Shown here: one piece after another, positions 1 through 10,381 of the stretch
How the letters are laid out: each line of letters starts with the position of its first letter
How positions within the stretch are numbered: the stretch's first letter is position 1
NCBI RefSeq assembly: GCF_023921805.1
Contig: NZ_CP074197.1
Span: 620,001-684,000 of the forward strand
Direction of reading: 5' to 3'
From: Ruminococcus sp. FMBCY1
Lineage (GTDB): Bacteria > Bacillota > Clostridia > Oscillospirales > Acutalibacteraceae
DNA: 64,000 bases
Program-made: the position numbers and the translations under genes
The notes under the pieces: generated by a model
Told to the model about the DNA's origin: nothing
The model's database searches: none
Seen by the model: only the letters and a program-made list of their open reading frames with translations

Positions 1-44
1 TGCCGATTTTGGTACGATAATAAGCATAAATTTGCTTTTGAGTA

Positions 45-73
45 TTGGCAAAACTGAATTTTTGTGTTATAAT
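45..73 (+). promoter_or_regulatory. Sigma-A-type promoter of tig
   Basis: TTGGCA at 45-50, a 17-nt spacer and a perfect TATAAT at 68-73 lie 55 nt upstream of the trigger factor start. A GGAGG ribosome site at 113-117 precedes the ATG. Nothing else is visible in the first 127 bases. Confidence 0.8.
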
Positions 74-127
74 GAACTGATACTGATTATATTTGTATAA
101 AAAATCAAATTTGGAGGATTTTAAAAA

Positions 128-1405
128 ATGGCATTAAAAGAAAGTAAAAAACTTGAGCAGGCTAATTCATACGAGTTAGTTGTTACAGTTGACGGAGAAA
201 CTTTTGAAAAAGCACTTAACACAGTTTACAAGAAGGAAGTTAAGAAAATTAACATTCCCGGTTTTAGAAAGGGCAAAGCTCCACGCCACATTATTGAGAA
301 AATGTACGGCAAAGAAGTATTCTATGATGACGCTATGCAGGATTGCTATCCTGAGGCTCTTTACAACGCAGCAGAAGAGGCAGGCGTAAAGATTGTTGCT
401 GTTGAATCTATCGAAGTTACAGAGGTTGAGAACGGCTTTACTTTCAAGGCAAACATCGTTGTTGAGCCTGATATGGAAATCAACAACTACCTTGGCTTTG
501 AAGTAACAAAGAAGTCAACAGAAGTTACAGACGAGCTTATTGACGAAGAAATTGAGAAGGTTCGTGACCGTAACTCAAGAATGGTAACAGTTGAGGACAG
601 ACCTGTTGCTAACGGCGACATCGCAGTTATCGACTTTGAAGGCTTTGTTGACGGCGTTGCATTTGACGGCGGTAAGGCTGAAAACTACAACCTTACAATC
701 GGTTCAGGCAACTTTATCCCGGGCTTTGAGGAGCAGATTATCGGTCACAGCACTGATGAAGAGTTCTCTATCAATGTTAAGTTCCCTGAAGAGTATCAGG
801 CTGAAGAGCTCGCAGGTAAGGACGCAGAGTTCAAGATTAAGCTTCACGAGATTAAGGCTAAGGAACTCCCTGAAGTTGACGATGAGTTTGTAAAGGATGT
901 TTCAGAGAAAGAAACTGTAGCAGAATACAGAGATGAGCTTAAAGAAACAATCGCTGCCCGTCTTGAGGATGAAGCTGAAAAGGATAAGGACAATCAGATT
1001 GCCGAAAAACTTATCGAACTTCTTGAGGGCGAAATCCCACAGGCTATGTATGACAACCAGGTAAACGAAATGGTTAGAGATTTCGAGATGAGAATCCGTT
1101 CACAGGGTATTGATATGAACACATACCTCCAGTATATGGGTATTGACCTTGACGGCTTAAAGAAGATGTATGCCGACGAGGCTAAGAAGAGAGTTCAGTT
1201 AAGACTTGCTCTTGAAACAATCGCTAAGAAAGAGAATATTGAAGTAACAGACGCTGACCTTGACGAGGCTTACAACAAGATGGCAGAAGCTTACAAGGTA
1301 GATGTTGAAACAGTTAAGGGTGCAGTTCCTGCCGAAACACTTACACTTGATGTTAAGGCTGAAAAGGCTCTTAATATGGTAAAGGACAGTGTAGTTATTA
1401 AATAA
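128..1405 (+). CDS. tig: Trigger factor (ribosome-associated chaperone, FKBP-type PPIase)
   Basis: 425 aa, the usual length for trigger factor (about 430). The N-terminal ribosome-binding domain carries the GFRKGKAP signature near residue 46. The central FKBP-like prolyl isomerase domain begins around 160 (DIAVIDFEGFVDG) and a long charged helical C-terminal chaperone domain follows. It binds nascent chains at the ribosome exit tunnel in the cytoplasm. A consensus promoter and GGAGG ribosome site precede it. It is followed by clpP and clpX in the same direction, an order widely conserved in Bacillota that links folding of new proteins to their proteolysis. Confidence 0.97.
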   Translation: MALKESKKLEQANSYELVVTVDGETFEKALNTVYKKEVKKINIPGFRKGKAPRHIIEKMYGKEVFYDDAMQDCYPEALYNAAEEAGVKIVAVESIEVTEVENGFTFKANIVVEPDMEINNYLGFEVTKKSTEVTDELIDEEIEKVRDRNSRMVTVEDRPVANGDIAVIDFEGFVDGVAFDGGKAENYNLTIGSGNFIPGFEEQIIGHSTDEEFSINVKFPEEYQAEELAGKDAEFKIKLHEIKAKELPEVDDEFVKDVSEKETVAEYRDELKETIAARLEDEAEKDKDNQIAEKLIELLEGEIPQAMYDNQVNEMVRDFEMRIRSQGIDMNTYLQYMGIDLDGLKKMYADEAKKRVQLRLALETIAKKENIEVTDADLDEAYNKMAEAYKVDVETVKGAVPAETLTLDVKAEKALNMVKDSVVIK

Positions 1406-1465
1406 TTTGAATAATTAACCTGTTTTTGTTAATTACTATTTACTATAATGAAAGGTTTTGATCAA

Positions 1466-2047
1466 ATGGCATTAGTACCATATGTACTTGAACAGACAAG
1501 CCGTGGCGAACGCTCATACGACATCTATTCAAGACTTCTTAATGACAGAATCGTTATGCTCACAGAAGAAGTGAACAGTGCAAGTGCAAGTGTAGTAGTA
1601 GCACAGCTACTCTACCTTGAGAGCCAGGATCCTACAAAGGATATTTGCCTTTATATCAACAGCCCCGGTGGCAGTGTTACAGATGGATTTGCAATATTTG
1701 ATACAATGAATTACATCAAATGTGATGTTTCCACTATTTGTATGGGTATGGCAGCAAGTATGGGTGCATTCCTCCTTGCAGCAGGCGCAAAGGGCAAGCG
1801 TCTTGCTCTTCCAAACAGTGACATTATGATTCACCAACCGTCAGGCGGTGCACAAGGTCAGGCTACAGATATGGAAATTCATACAAGACACATTCTTGAT
1901 ATGAAACAGCGTCTTAATCAGATTCTTGCTGATAATACAGGACAGCCGATTGATGTAATCTCAAGAGATACTAACAGAGATAACTTTATGACTGCTCAGC
2001 AGGCTCTTGAATACGGTCTTATCGATAAGGTTATTGAAAAAAGATAA
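1466..2047 (+). CDS. clpP: ATP-dependent Clp protease proteolytic subunit ClpP
   Basis: Serine protease that forms the tetradecameric barrel degrading substrates fed by ClpX. With the start at 1466 the protein is 193 aa, and the catalytic triad falls at Ser98 (MAASMGA), His123 (MIHQPSG) and Asp172 (NRDNF), the same numbering as B. subtilis ClpP. I chose ATG 1466 over the in-frame ATG 1448 because a GAAAGG ribosome site (1450-1455) lies 10 nt before it, whereas 1448 has none. The gene is 60 nt after tig and 15 nt before clpX. Confidence 0.97.
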   Translation: MALVPYVLEQTSRGERSYDIYSRLLNDRIVMLTEEVNSASASVVVAQLLYLESQDPTKDICLYINSPGGSVTDGFAIFDTMNYIKCDVSTICMGMAASMGAFLLAAGAKGKRLALPNSDIMIHQPSGGAQGQATDMEIHTRHILDMKQRLNQILADNTGQPIDVISRDTNRDNFMTAQQALEYGLIDKVIEKR

Positions 2048-2062
2048 GGTGAGGAAATCTTA

Positions 2063-3391
2063 ATGGCAAACAAAAACAACGAAAAAGAAATATACTGCTC
2101 TTTTTGCGGAAAGCCACAGGAATTGGTTGGCCGTCTGATTGCAGGCAACGGCGTGTATATTTGCGACCAGTGCGTTGATTTATGTATGAATATTCTTGAG
2201 CAGACAGAAGAACTCGAGAACACAGCGGTTGACGCAGAGCTTGCTAAAAAAGATGATACCGTTTCTATTCCAAAGCTCCTTAAGCCTAAGGAAATCAAGG
2301 AAATTCTTGATGAATATGTAATCGGTCAGGATGCCGCAAAAGTTACGCTCAGTGTTGCTGTTTATAACCACTACAAGAGAGTGTTTTCAAACGAAACCGA
2401 TGTTGATTTTTCAAAAAGTAATGTTCTTTTGCTCGGCCCGACAGGCGTAGGTAAAACTTTGCTTGCTCAAACTCTTGCAAAAGCACTTGATGTTCCGTTT
2501 GCCATTGCAGATGCCACCACACTTACGGAGGCTGGCTATGTCGGCGAAGATGTAGAGAACATCTTATTAAAGCTTATTCAGGCTGCTGATTTCGACATAG
2601 AAAAAGCAGAGCGAGGCATTATTTACATTGATGAAATAGACAAAATTGCCCGTAAATCGGAAAATCCGTCTATCACCCGTGATGTAAGCGGTGAGGGTGT
2701 TCAGCAGGCATTGCTCAAAATTATTGAGGGTACTGTTTCCAATGTGCCTCCGCAGGGCGGCAGAAAACATCCGCAACAGGAATTTTTACAGATAAACACA
2801 AAGAATATTCTGTTTATCTGCGGCGGTGCTTTTGACGGTCTTGAAAAGATTGTTACAAAGCGCAAGGGTTCTTCCGTAATCGGCTTTGAGTCATTTATTC
2901 AGGATAAAAAAGAGCTTGACGAAACCTATTGGATGAAAGATGTTACTGCACACGATCTTGTTAAGTACGGCATAATTCCGGAGCTTATCGGCAGACTTCC
3001 CGTTATTACAGCTCTAAGCGGTCTTGATACCGACGCTCTTGTGCAAATCCTTACAGTTCCTAAAAATTCAATTGTTCAGCAGTATAAAAAACTCTTTGAG
3101 CTTGACAATGTTGAACTTGTATTTGAAGATGAGGCTTTAAAGGCAGTTGCCAAAAAAGCGCAGGAACAGAGAACAGGTGCAAGAGGACTAAGAGGAATTA
3201 TGGAGGGAATACTCACAAACCTTATGTTTGAAATTCCGTCCGATCCGACTATTGAAAGAGTAACAATCACAGAAAAGGTTGTAACCGAGGGCAGTGAGCC
3301 TGAACTTCTCAGAAACGAAGATAAGGCGGCTGTTTCGATAAACTTAAAACAAGATGCAAAGAAGCGTCAAAAACGAAGCACAGCTTCTTAA
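2063..3391 (+). CDS. clpX: ATP-dependent Clp protease ATP-binding subunit ClpX
   Basis: 442-aa AAA+ unfoldase. The N-terminal zinc-binding domain has C12-x2-C15 and C34-x2-C37. Walker A (GPTGVGKT), Walker B (IIYIDEID) and the conserved [10 protein letters not shown] segment follow, with the small AAA+ lid ([11 protein letters not shown]) near the C-terminus. It recognises, unfolds and threads substrates into ClpP. It sits 15 nt after clpP with a GTGAGG-type ribosome site and ends at a strong terminator (3408-3444), closing the tig-clpP-clpX group. Confidence 0.97.
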   Translation: MANKNNEKEIYCSFCGKPQELVGRLIAGNGVYICDQCVDLCMNILEQTEELENTAVDAELAKKDDTVSIPKLLKPKEIKEILDEYVIGQDAAKVTLSVAVYNHYKRVFSNETDVDFSKSNVLLLGPTGVGKTLLAQTLAKALDVPFAIADATTLTEAGYVGEDVENILLKLIQAADFDIEKAERGIIYIDEIDKIARKSENPSITRDVSGEGVQQALLKIIEGTVSNVPPQGGRKHPQQEFLQINTKNILFICGGAFDGLEKIVTKRKGSSVIGFESFIQDKKELDETYWMKDVTAHDLVKYGIIPELIGRLPVITALSGLDTDALVQILTVPKNSIVQQYKKLFELDNVELVFEDEALKAVAKKAQEQRTGARGLRGIMEGILTNLMFEIPSDPTIERVTITEKVVTEGSEPELLRNEDKAAVSINLKQDAKKRQKRSTAS

Positions 3392-3407
3392 AGTATTGTA
3401 AATAATT

Positions 3408-3444
3408 AAAGCTGTATTGCCGAAAAAACAATACAGCTTTTTTT
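3408..3444 (+). terminator. Intrinsic terminator after clpX
   Basis: A 12-bp perfect inverted repeat (AAAGCTGTATTG and CAATACAGCTTT) is followed by a T run. It separates clpX from lon. Confidence 0.9.
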
Positions 3445-3488
3445 GATTAGATTTAATTGTGAAATAAATTGTGATGGGAGGATAGAAA

Positions 3489-5891
3489 ATGGACGATAGA
3501 AACGATAATTTAATACTTTTGCCCGTTCTGCCGCTCAGAGGACTTGTTGTTTTTCCGAAAGCGCTCATTCATTTTGATGTGGGAAGAAAGAAGAGCATCA
3601 GTGCTATAAATGCCGCTATGAAAAACGATCAGCTTATTTTTCTTGTTACACAGAAAGACGCTGCCGAAAACGACCCGGATATTACAAAATGCTACTCAAC
3701 AGGCGTAGTTGCAAAAATAGTTCAAGTAATCAAACAGCCCGACAACTCAACAAGAGTTGTTATTGAGGGCAAATTCAGAGCCGGAATTGTAACTCCTGTA
3801 TTCGATAAAAATTGTCTTATGGCCGAAGTTGAGCCTTATCCTGATAAAAAATTCAAGCACACCTCCGAACAACTCGGTTTGATGCGTGCTGTCAGATTGG
3901 AATTTGAAAACTATGTCAAGGTAGCTCCTCGAGTTCCGAATGATATTATATTTAAAGTTGCCTCTTGTAAGTCTTGCGGCGAGCTTGCAGACTACATAGC
4001 TGACAACATTGTTCTTGATTATCAGGCAAAGCAGACCATTCTTGAAGAACTTGACCAAACCGAGCGACTGGATATGTTGCTTGACATTCTTATAAATGAA
4101 ACTTATATTCTTTCAATCGAAAAGGATATTGTTCAGAAAGCAAGAGATAGAATCGAAGATAATCAGCGAGATTATTTTCTTAGAGAACAGAAGAAGATTA
4201 TTGAGGAAGAACTTGGCGAGGACGATAATCCGTCTGCCGAGGCGGAGGCATATGCTGAAAGAATATATGCTTTAGGTCTTGCCGAGGAATCAGAAAATGC
4301 GCTTATCAAGGAGTGCAAAAAACTTATGCGTATGCCTTACGGAAGTCAGGAGGCGTCTGTAATCAGGACTTATCTTGACACAGTGCTTGACCTTCCGTGG
4401 AACACAGCTACCAAAGATAAAATTTCCGTTACCAAGTTAAGAAAAGAACTTGATAAATCTCACTTCGGACTTGCTAAAATCAAGGAAAGAATCATTGAGC
4501 AGCTTGCCGTTACAAAATTGAGAGGTTCGCAGGACGGTCAGATTATCTGTTTTGCAGGCCCTCCGGGTGTCGGCAAAACCTCGATTGCACAGTCAATTGC
4601 AAAGGCTATCGGCAGAAAGAGCCAAAGAATTGCCCTCGGCGGCGTGCGTGACGAGGCAGAAATCAGAGGTCACAGAAGAACTTACATCGGCTCTATTCCG
4701 GGCAGAATTATGACTGCCATTCAGAATGCAGGTTCAAACAATCCTGTTCTTATTCTTGACGAAATCGACAAACTTGCCAGCGATTACAAAGGTGACCCTA
4801 CATCCGCTTTGCTTGAAGTCCTCGATTCGGAACAGAACAACAAGTTTGTTGACCATTATATTGATATTCCTTTTGATTTGTCTAATGTAATGTTCATTAC
4901 AACAGCCAATGATGTATCACAAATTCCTGCACCGTTGCGTGACAGAATGGAAATCATTGAGCTTGACAGCTATACAAGAGAAGAAAAATTTAACATTGCT
5001 AAAAAGCACCTTGTTCCAAAGCAGCTTGAAAAGTGCGGATTTACCGCTAAAGAGGTTAAATTTACTCAATCGGCGCTGTATTTCCTAATTGATTTTTATA
5101 CAAGAGAGGCGGGCGTTCGTACTCTTGAAAGATTAATCGGAAATGTGCTCCGTAAATGCGCAGTTAAAAAACTTGAAGACGAACAGGAAACTTTTAAAAT
5201 TACAGACAAAGAAATTCTTGCAATGCTCGGACACAAGAAATTTACAACCGATAAATTGCCGTCAAAGGACGAAATCGGCACTGTAAACGGACTTGCTTGG
5301 ACAAGCGTCGGCGGTGAACTTTTACCGATTGAAGTTGCTGTTATGGAGGGCACGGGCAAACTTGAGCTTACGGGTTCTCTCGGCGATGTTATGCAGGAGT
5401 CGGCAAAGGCTGCCGTTACTTGCATAAGAAGTCACGCAAATTCACTCGGAATTAATCCGCAGTTCTATAAAAATAAAGATATTCACATTCACGCTCCCGA
5501 GGGTGCTGTACCAAAGGACGGTCCTTCGGCGGGTATTACAATGGCAACCGCTATTTATTCAGCTTTAACAGGAAAGCCCGTAAAGCGTGATGTTGCAATG
5601 ACAGGTGAAATTACCCTACGAGGCAATGTAATGCCGATAGGCGGCTTAAAAGAAAAGAGTATGGCTGCATATAAATCTGGCATTAAAACCGTTATCATTC
5701 CAAAGGAAAATGAAGCAGACCTTGAGGAAATAGACCCTGTTGTAAAGGAAAAAGTAAGTTTTATTCCTGTTACAAGTTTCTCGCAGGTAGTCCCGATTGC
5801 AATAGTCGATGTACCTGTAATTTCAGAAAAGCAATGGAACGCAGTTGCCGATAATACGGTAACTACCAAATCGGAAAACATCAGACAGTAG
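3489..5891 (+). CDS. lon: Lon ATP-dependent protease (LonA)
   Basis: 800 aa, full-length LonA. It has an N-terminal substrate-binding domain, a coiled-coil region around 200-260 (DYFLREQKKIIEEELG), an AAA+ module with Walker A GPPGVGKTS and Walker B PVLILDEIDK, and a C-terminal Ser-Lys protease domain with the catalytic Ser in PKDGPSAGIT and the Lys in the following KEKSMAAYKSG region. It degrades misfolded and regulatory proteins in the cytoplasm. A GGGAGG ribosome site lies 9 nt before the ATG. It lies between clpX and engB, the usual Bacillota arrangement. Confidence 0.97.
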   Translation: MDDRNDNLILLPVLPLRGLVVFPKALIHFDVGRKKSISAINAAMKNDQLIFLVTQKDAAENDPDITKCYSTGVVAKIVQVIKQPDNSTRVVIEGKFRAGIVTPVFDKNCLMAEVEPYPDKKFKHTSEQLGLMRAVRLEFENYVKVAPRVPNDIIFKVASCKSCGELADYIADNIVLDYQAKQTILEELDQTERLDMLLDILINETYILSIEKDIVQKARDRIEDNQRDYFLREQKKIIEEELGEDDNPSAEAEAYAERIYALGLAEESENALIKECKKLMRMPYGSQEASVIRTYLDTVLDLPWNTATKDKISVTKLRKELDKSHFGLAKIKERIIEQLAVTKLRGSQDGQIICFAGPPGVGKTSIAQSIAKAIGRKSQRIALGGVRDEAEIRGHRRTYIGSIPGRIMTAIQNAGSNNPVLILDEIDKLASDYKGDPTSALLEVLDSEQNNKFVDHYIDIPFDLSNVMFITTANDVSQIPAPLRDRMEIIELDSYTREEKFNIAKKHLVPKQLEKCGFTAKEVKFTQSALYFLIDFYTREAGVRTLERLIGNVLRKCAVKKLEDEQETFKITDKEILAMLGHKKFTTDKLPSKDEIGTVNGLAWTSVGGELLPIEVAVMEGTGKLELTGSLGDVMQESAKAAVTCIRSHANSLGINPQFYKNKDIHIHAPEGAVPKDGPSAGITMATAIYSALTGKPVKRDVAMTGEITLRGNVMPIGGLKEKSMAAYKSGIKTVIIPKENEADLEEIDPVVKEKVSFIPVTSFSQVVPIAIVDVPVISEKQWNAVADNTVTTKSENIRQ

Positions 5892-5902
5892 GGGTGAGGT
5901 AA

Positions 5903-6493
5903 ATGAATTTTAACGAAGTACAATTTGAATTTGCCGCCGGCACAAAAGAACAACTGCCAAAATCTGATATGCCCGAAATTGTTTTTTCAGGACATTCAAA
6001 TGTCGGAAAGTCATCTCTTATAAATAAACTTGTGCAGAGAAAAGCACTCGCAAGAGTCAGCGCCCAACCGGGTAAAACAGCGACCATAAACTTCTATAAA
6101 TTAAGAGAATTTCGTATGGTTGACCTGCCAGGTTACGGCTACGCAAAGGTTTCCAAAAACGAAAAGAAACGCTGGGCTGAACTTGTAGAGGGATATTTTG
6201 CACAGGAAAGAAATATAAAATTGATTATCCAAATTCTCGATATGCGCCATCCTCCTACAGATGACGACCTTGAGATGGTGGACTTTCTTTACAGAAGTAA
6301 TTACCCATTTGCTGTAGTGCTTACAAAGCGTGACAAGCTGAACAAAACAAACCAGAAACTACAGCTTGAATACTATCAGGATATTTTCAGCACAATCGAA
6401 GATTTACCTATGATAGAGTTTTCGGCACAGGACGGATATGGCAAAGAGGAAATAAAGGCTCTTATAGAGTCACATATTTTGCAGACCGAATAA
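5903..6493 (+). CDS. engB: Ribosome-biogenesis GTPase EngB/YsxC/YihA
   Basis: 196 aa. G1 GHSNVGKSS, a G2 region around the QPGKTATIN segment, G3 DLPGYG and G4 TKRDK identify the EngB subfamily of TRAFAC GTPases, which act in assembly of the large ribosomal subunit. It starts 12 nt after lon with a GGGGTGAGG ribosome site, so it is probably cotranscribed with lon, as in many Bacillota. Confidence 0.95.
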   Translation: MNFNEVQFEFAAGTKEQLPKSDMPEIVFSGHSNVGKSSLINKLVQRKALARVSAQPGKTATINFYKLREFRMVDLPGYGYAKVSKNEKKRWAELVEGYFAQERNIKLIIQILDMRHPPTDDDLEMVDFLYRSNYPFAVVLTKRDKLNKTNQKLQLEYYQDIFSTIEDLPMIEFSAQDGYGKEEIKALIESHILQTE

Positions 6494-6529
6494 AAGGCTG
6501 CGCAAGTAAATATCAGGAGGTATGAGAGA

Positions 6530-7828
6530 ATGTTTGTAAATGATTGCTTAAACATTAACGAAAAAGGACATCTTACAATCGGCGGTTGCGACACAGTTGA
6601 GCTTGCAAAGGAGTACGGCACTCCGCTTTATGTGCTTGACGAAAACACAATCAGAACGACCTGCCGTTCATATGTTGAGTCTTTCAAAAAGTTCTACAAC
6701 GGCAACGGTATGCCGCTTTATGCCAGCAAGGCGCTTAGCTGTAAGGAGCTTTGCAGAATTGCAAACGAAGAGCATCTCGGACTTGATGTAGTATCGGGTG
6801 GCGAGATTTATACAGCACAGCAGGCAGGTTTTCCTATGGAGAAAACCCATTTTCACGGCAACAATAAAACTGCCGCTGAAATTGAATTTGCACTTAACGC
6901 AGGCGTCGGCACATTTGTAGTCGACAACCTTTACGAGCTTGAGCTTTTAAATGAAATTGCAGGCAAACTCGGTAAAAAGGCAAAGATTTCATTCAGAATC
7001 AAGCCTGGTGTTGACGCTCACACACATAACTTTATCAGAACAGGTCAGATTGACTCAAAGTTCGGCTTTGCACTTGAAACAGGCGAGGCTTTTGAGGCTG
7101 TTAAAAAGGCACTTGAATATGAAAATGTAAACCTTGCAGAACTTCACTGCCACATCGGTTCACAGATTTTTGATATTGACCCATTCGTTACAGCTGCAGA
7201 AATTATGATGGACTTCATCGGTAAAATCAAAGATGAGCTTGGTGTTACAATCAGCAACTTAAACCTCGGCGGAGGCTTTGGCATTATGTATGTAAACAGC
7301 GACGAGCCTGTTCCTTATGAGAATTATATGGAAAAAGTATCTGTTGCCGTAAAAGCAAAGGCTGCGGAACACAATGTGCCTGTACCTTATATTTTCATTG
7401 AGCCGGGTCGTTCAATCGTCGGTGAGGCAGGTATTACGCTTTACACCGTCGGCGGTATCAAAGAAATCCCTGACATCAGAACCTATGTATCTGTTGACGG
7501 CGGTATGACCGACAACATCAGATATGCGCTTTATCAGTCTGATTACACAGTAGTAAACGCAAGCCACGCAGACAAAGAGGCTACACAGACCGTTACCGTT
7601 GCAGGTAAGTGCTGCGAAAGCGGCGACCTTGTACAGGAACACACACAGGTAGCTCCTGTTACAGTAGGCGATACACTTGCTGTTCTTTCAACAGGTGCAT
7701 ATAACTACTCAATGGCATCTAACTACAACAGAATCCCTCGTCCTGCTATTGTTATGGTAAACAACGGCAAGTCAAGAGTTATTGTTAAGAGAGAAAGCTA
7801 CGAAGATATCGTAAGAAACGATATTTGA
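6530..7828 (+). CDS. lysA: Diaminopimelate decarboxylase
   Basis: 432 aa, fold-III PLP enzyme that converts meso-diaminopimelate to lysine, the last step of lysine synthesis. The PLP lysine is in YASKALS near residue 65. HCHIGSQ, the glycine-rich NLGGGFGI phosphate-binding loop, and the CCESGD active-site motif with the substrate Cys are all present. The start has an AGGAGG ribosome site (6515-6520). The gene is 36 nt after engB and ends at a terminator. Confidence 0.96.
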   Translation: MFVNDCLNINEKGHLTIGGCDTVELAKEYGTPLYVLDENTIRTTCRSYVESFKKFYNGNGMPLYASKALSCKELCRIANEEHLGLDVVSGGEIYTAQQAGFPMEKTHFHGNNKTAAEIEFALNAGVGTFVVDNLYELELLNEIAGKLGKKAKISFRIKPGVDAHTHNFIRTGQIDSKFGFALETGEAFEAVKKALEYENVNLAELHCHIGSQIFDIDPFVTAAEIMMDFIGKIKDELGVTISNLNLGGGFGIMYVNSDEPVPYENYMEKVSVAVKAKAAEHNVPVPYIFIEPGRSIVGEAGITLYTVGGIKEIPDIRTYVSVDGGMTDNIRYALYQSDYTVVNASHADKEATQTVTVAGKCCESGDLVQEHTQVAPVTVGDTLAVLSTGAYNYSMASNYNRIPRPAIVMVNNGKSRVIVKRESYEDIVRNDI

Positions 7829-7839
7829 TAAAAAATTAA

Positions 7840-7876
7840 AGGTCACTTTTGAAAAATCGGAAGTGACCTGTTTTAT
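7840..7876 (+). terminator. Intrinsic terminator after lysA
   Basis: AGGTCACTT and AAGTGACCT form a 9-bp perfect stem followed by GTTTTATT. Confidence 0.85.
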
Positions 7877-8020
7877 TGTGCAACGAACCGTCGACAATCA
7901 GTCGGCGGTAATTTTTTGCCTTAAAAGGGGATAGGTTATTCCTTGAAATTTTAAAATAAAATTATCATTTTAAAATCCGAACAATGAGTTAATTCTTAAT
8001 CTATAAAATTTACATAACCG

Positions 8021-8230
8021 TTATTTATTGAATTTATCAAGACCGAGAATGTAATCACTTGACACTCTGTAAATCATACAAAGTGAAATCAAATGCTTTA
8101 TAGGCAAATCACGCTTTCCGCTTTCATATTTGCTGTACTGTTCCTGCCTTGTATGCAGCAGAAAAGCAATCTCCGCTTGAGTATATCCGTTTGCGATTCT
8201 TAATTCCCTTAATCTTTTAGTGTAGTCCAT
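8021..8230 (-). CDS. Small XRE-family HTH regulator
   Basis: 69 aa, almost entirely one Cro/CI-type helix-turn-helix: RLRELRIANGYTQAEIA, then the recognition-helix region QEQYSKYESGKRDLP and the family's closing SSDYILGL. The start is ATG 8230, preceded by GGTGA; the upstream in-frame TTG would overlap that ribosome site. Its own promoter (8264-8292, minus strand) carries a palindrome over the -35, so autoregulation is likely. It is isolated between lysA and gdhA. Its targets are unknown; gdhA, which diverges from it, is one candidate. Confidence 0.85.
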   Translation of the reverse strand: MDYTKRLRELRIANGYTQAEIAFLLHTRQEQYSKYESGKRDLPIKHLISLCMIYRVSSDYILGLDKFNK

Positions 8231-8263
8231 AAAATCACCGCATTTCAAAATATTACTATTTGT

Positions 8264-8304
8264 ATTATATCATTGTTTATGTGCGTTTGCAACTAAAGCA
8301 AACG
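8264..8304 (-). promoter_or_regulatory. Promoter of the XRE regulator with overlapping palindrome
   Basis: On the minus strand TTGCAA (8287-8292), a 17-nt spacer and TATAAT (8264-8269) form a strong promoter. A perfect inverted repeat, CGTTTGC-N7-GCAAACG (8284-8304), covers the -35 hexamer and is a good candidate operator. It also lies upstream of gdhA. Confidence 0.7.
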
Positions 8305-8468
8305 TTAAAAATCCAACTGACGAACTATACAAAACGGTAAGTTAGTGTTAAAAACTTATTTCAAAGCAACTCGAGCACAAGCAACTTTCATAACTTAGGT
8401 AAAATATTTTTATTTTCGACAAAATAATAGCTAAATATTAACAAGTTTATAAACTTTATTTAAAAAAC

Positions 8469-8497
8469 TTGCAAAACAGTTAAAAAAGTAGTATTAT
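8469..8497 (+). promoter_or_regulatory. Promoter of gdhA
   Basis: TTGCAA (8469-8474), a 17-nt spacer and TATTAT (8492-8497), about 75 nt before the gdhA ATG. The rest of 8305-8468 is AT-rich with no feature I can name. Confidence 0.7.
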
Positions 8498-8553
8498 AAG
8501 TATGTCGAAAGCCACAAACAATATTTAATTGTGGTAATGATAAATTGTTTTGA

Positions 8554-9906
<1,353 letters not shown>

Positions 9907-9926
9907 TTAAATCCTTTAATAAATTC

Positions 9927-9960
9927 AAAATCCTGTCTGATTTTTCAGGCAGGATTTTTT
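9927..9960 (+). terminator. Intrinsic terminator after gdhA
   Basis: AAAATCCTG-tctga and tcagg-CAGGATTTT form a long stem with a T run of six. Confidence 0.9.
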
Positions 9961-10054
9961 ATATGTTTATTTCGCTTTTATTGCAAGGCTCTTTATTTCA
10001 TATGCTAATAATTCTGTTTTTACTGTGCAAAATACTTTTGAGGTGATTTTTTTT

Positions 10055-10327
10055 ATGGCTAAAAAAGGAATGCACAGAGCAGATAACATTTACGATAAAA
10101 ATAAAAACAGAGCAGAGATTGTACCCGAATTGCAGGGCGGGGCTAAACTTAGCAATGAAAAAGCCAATCCGATTATTGCAGGCACACAGCCGCCGTCACA
10201 AAAGGTGTATCACAGTAAACCGCACAGCGAAAGACCTATTTCAAATTTTTATTCTTATATAGACAACGACTTAGCAAGAGATAATCTTGAAAGCGATATT
10301 CCAAGCGCAGATTTGCAGGATTTATAA
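10055..10327 (+). CDS. Small hydrophilic protein of unknown function
   Basis: 90 aa from ATG 10055, which has a GAGGTGA ribosome site 8 nt upstream; the longer reading from 10025 has no such site. The protein is rich in K, N, P, S and Q, has no hydrophobic segment, Cys or recognisable domain, and looks disordered. It ends in an acidic tail. It is a single gene between gdhA and recQ. I do not recognise it. Confidence 0.6.
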   Translation: MAKKGMHRADNIYDKNKNRAEIVPELQGGAKLSNEKANPIIAGTQPPSQKVYHSKPHSERPISNFYSYIDNDLARDNLESDIPSADLQDL

Positions 10328-10347
10328 ATTAAATTTTCAGATTAAGC

Positions 10348-10381
10348 AAAAACGGCACACCGTAATTGGTATGCCGTTTTT
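10348..10381. terminator. Bidirectional terminator between the 90-aa gene and recQ
   Basis: AAAACGGCAcACC and GGTaTGCCGTTTT form a stem with A runs on the left and T runs on the right, so it can serve both convergent genes. Confidence 0.85.
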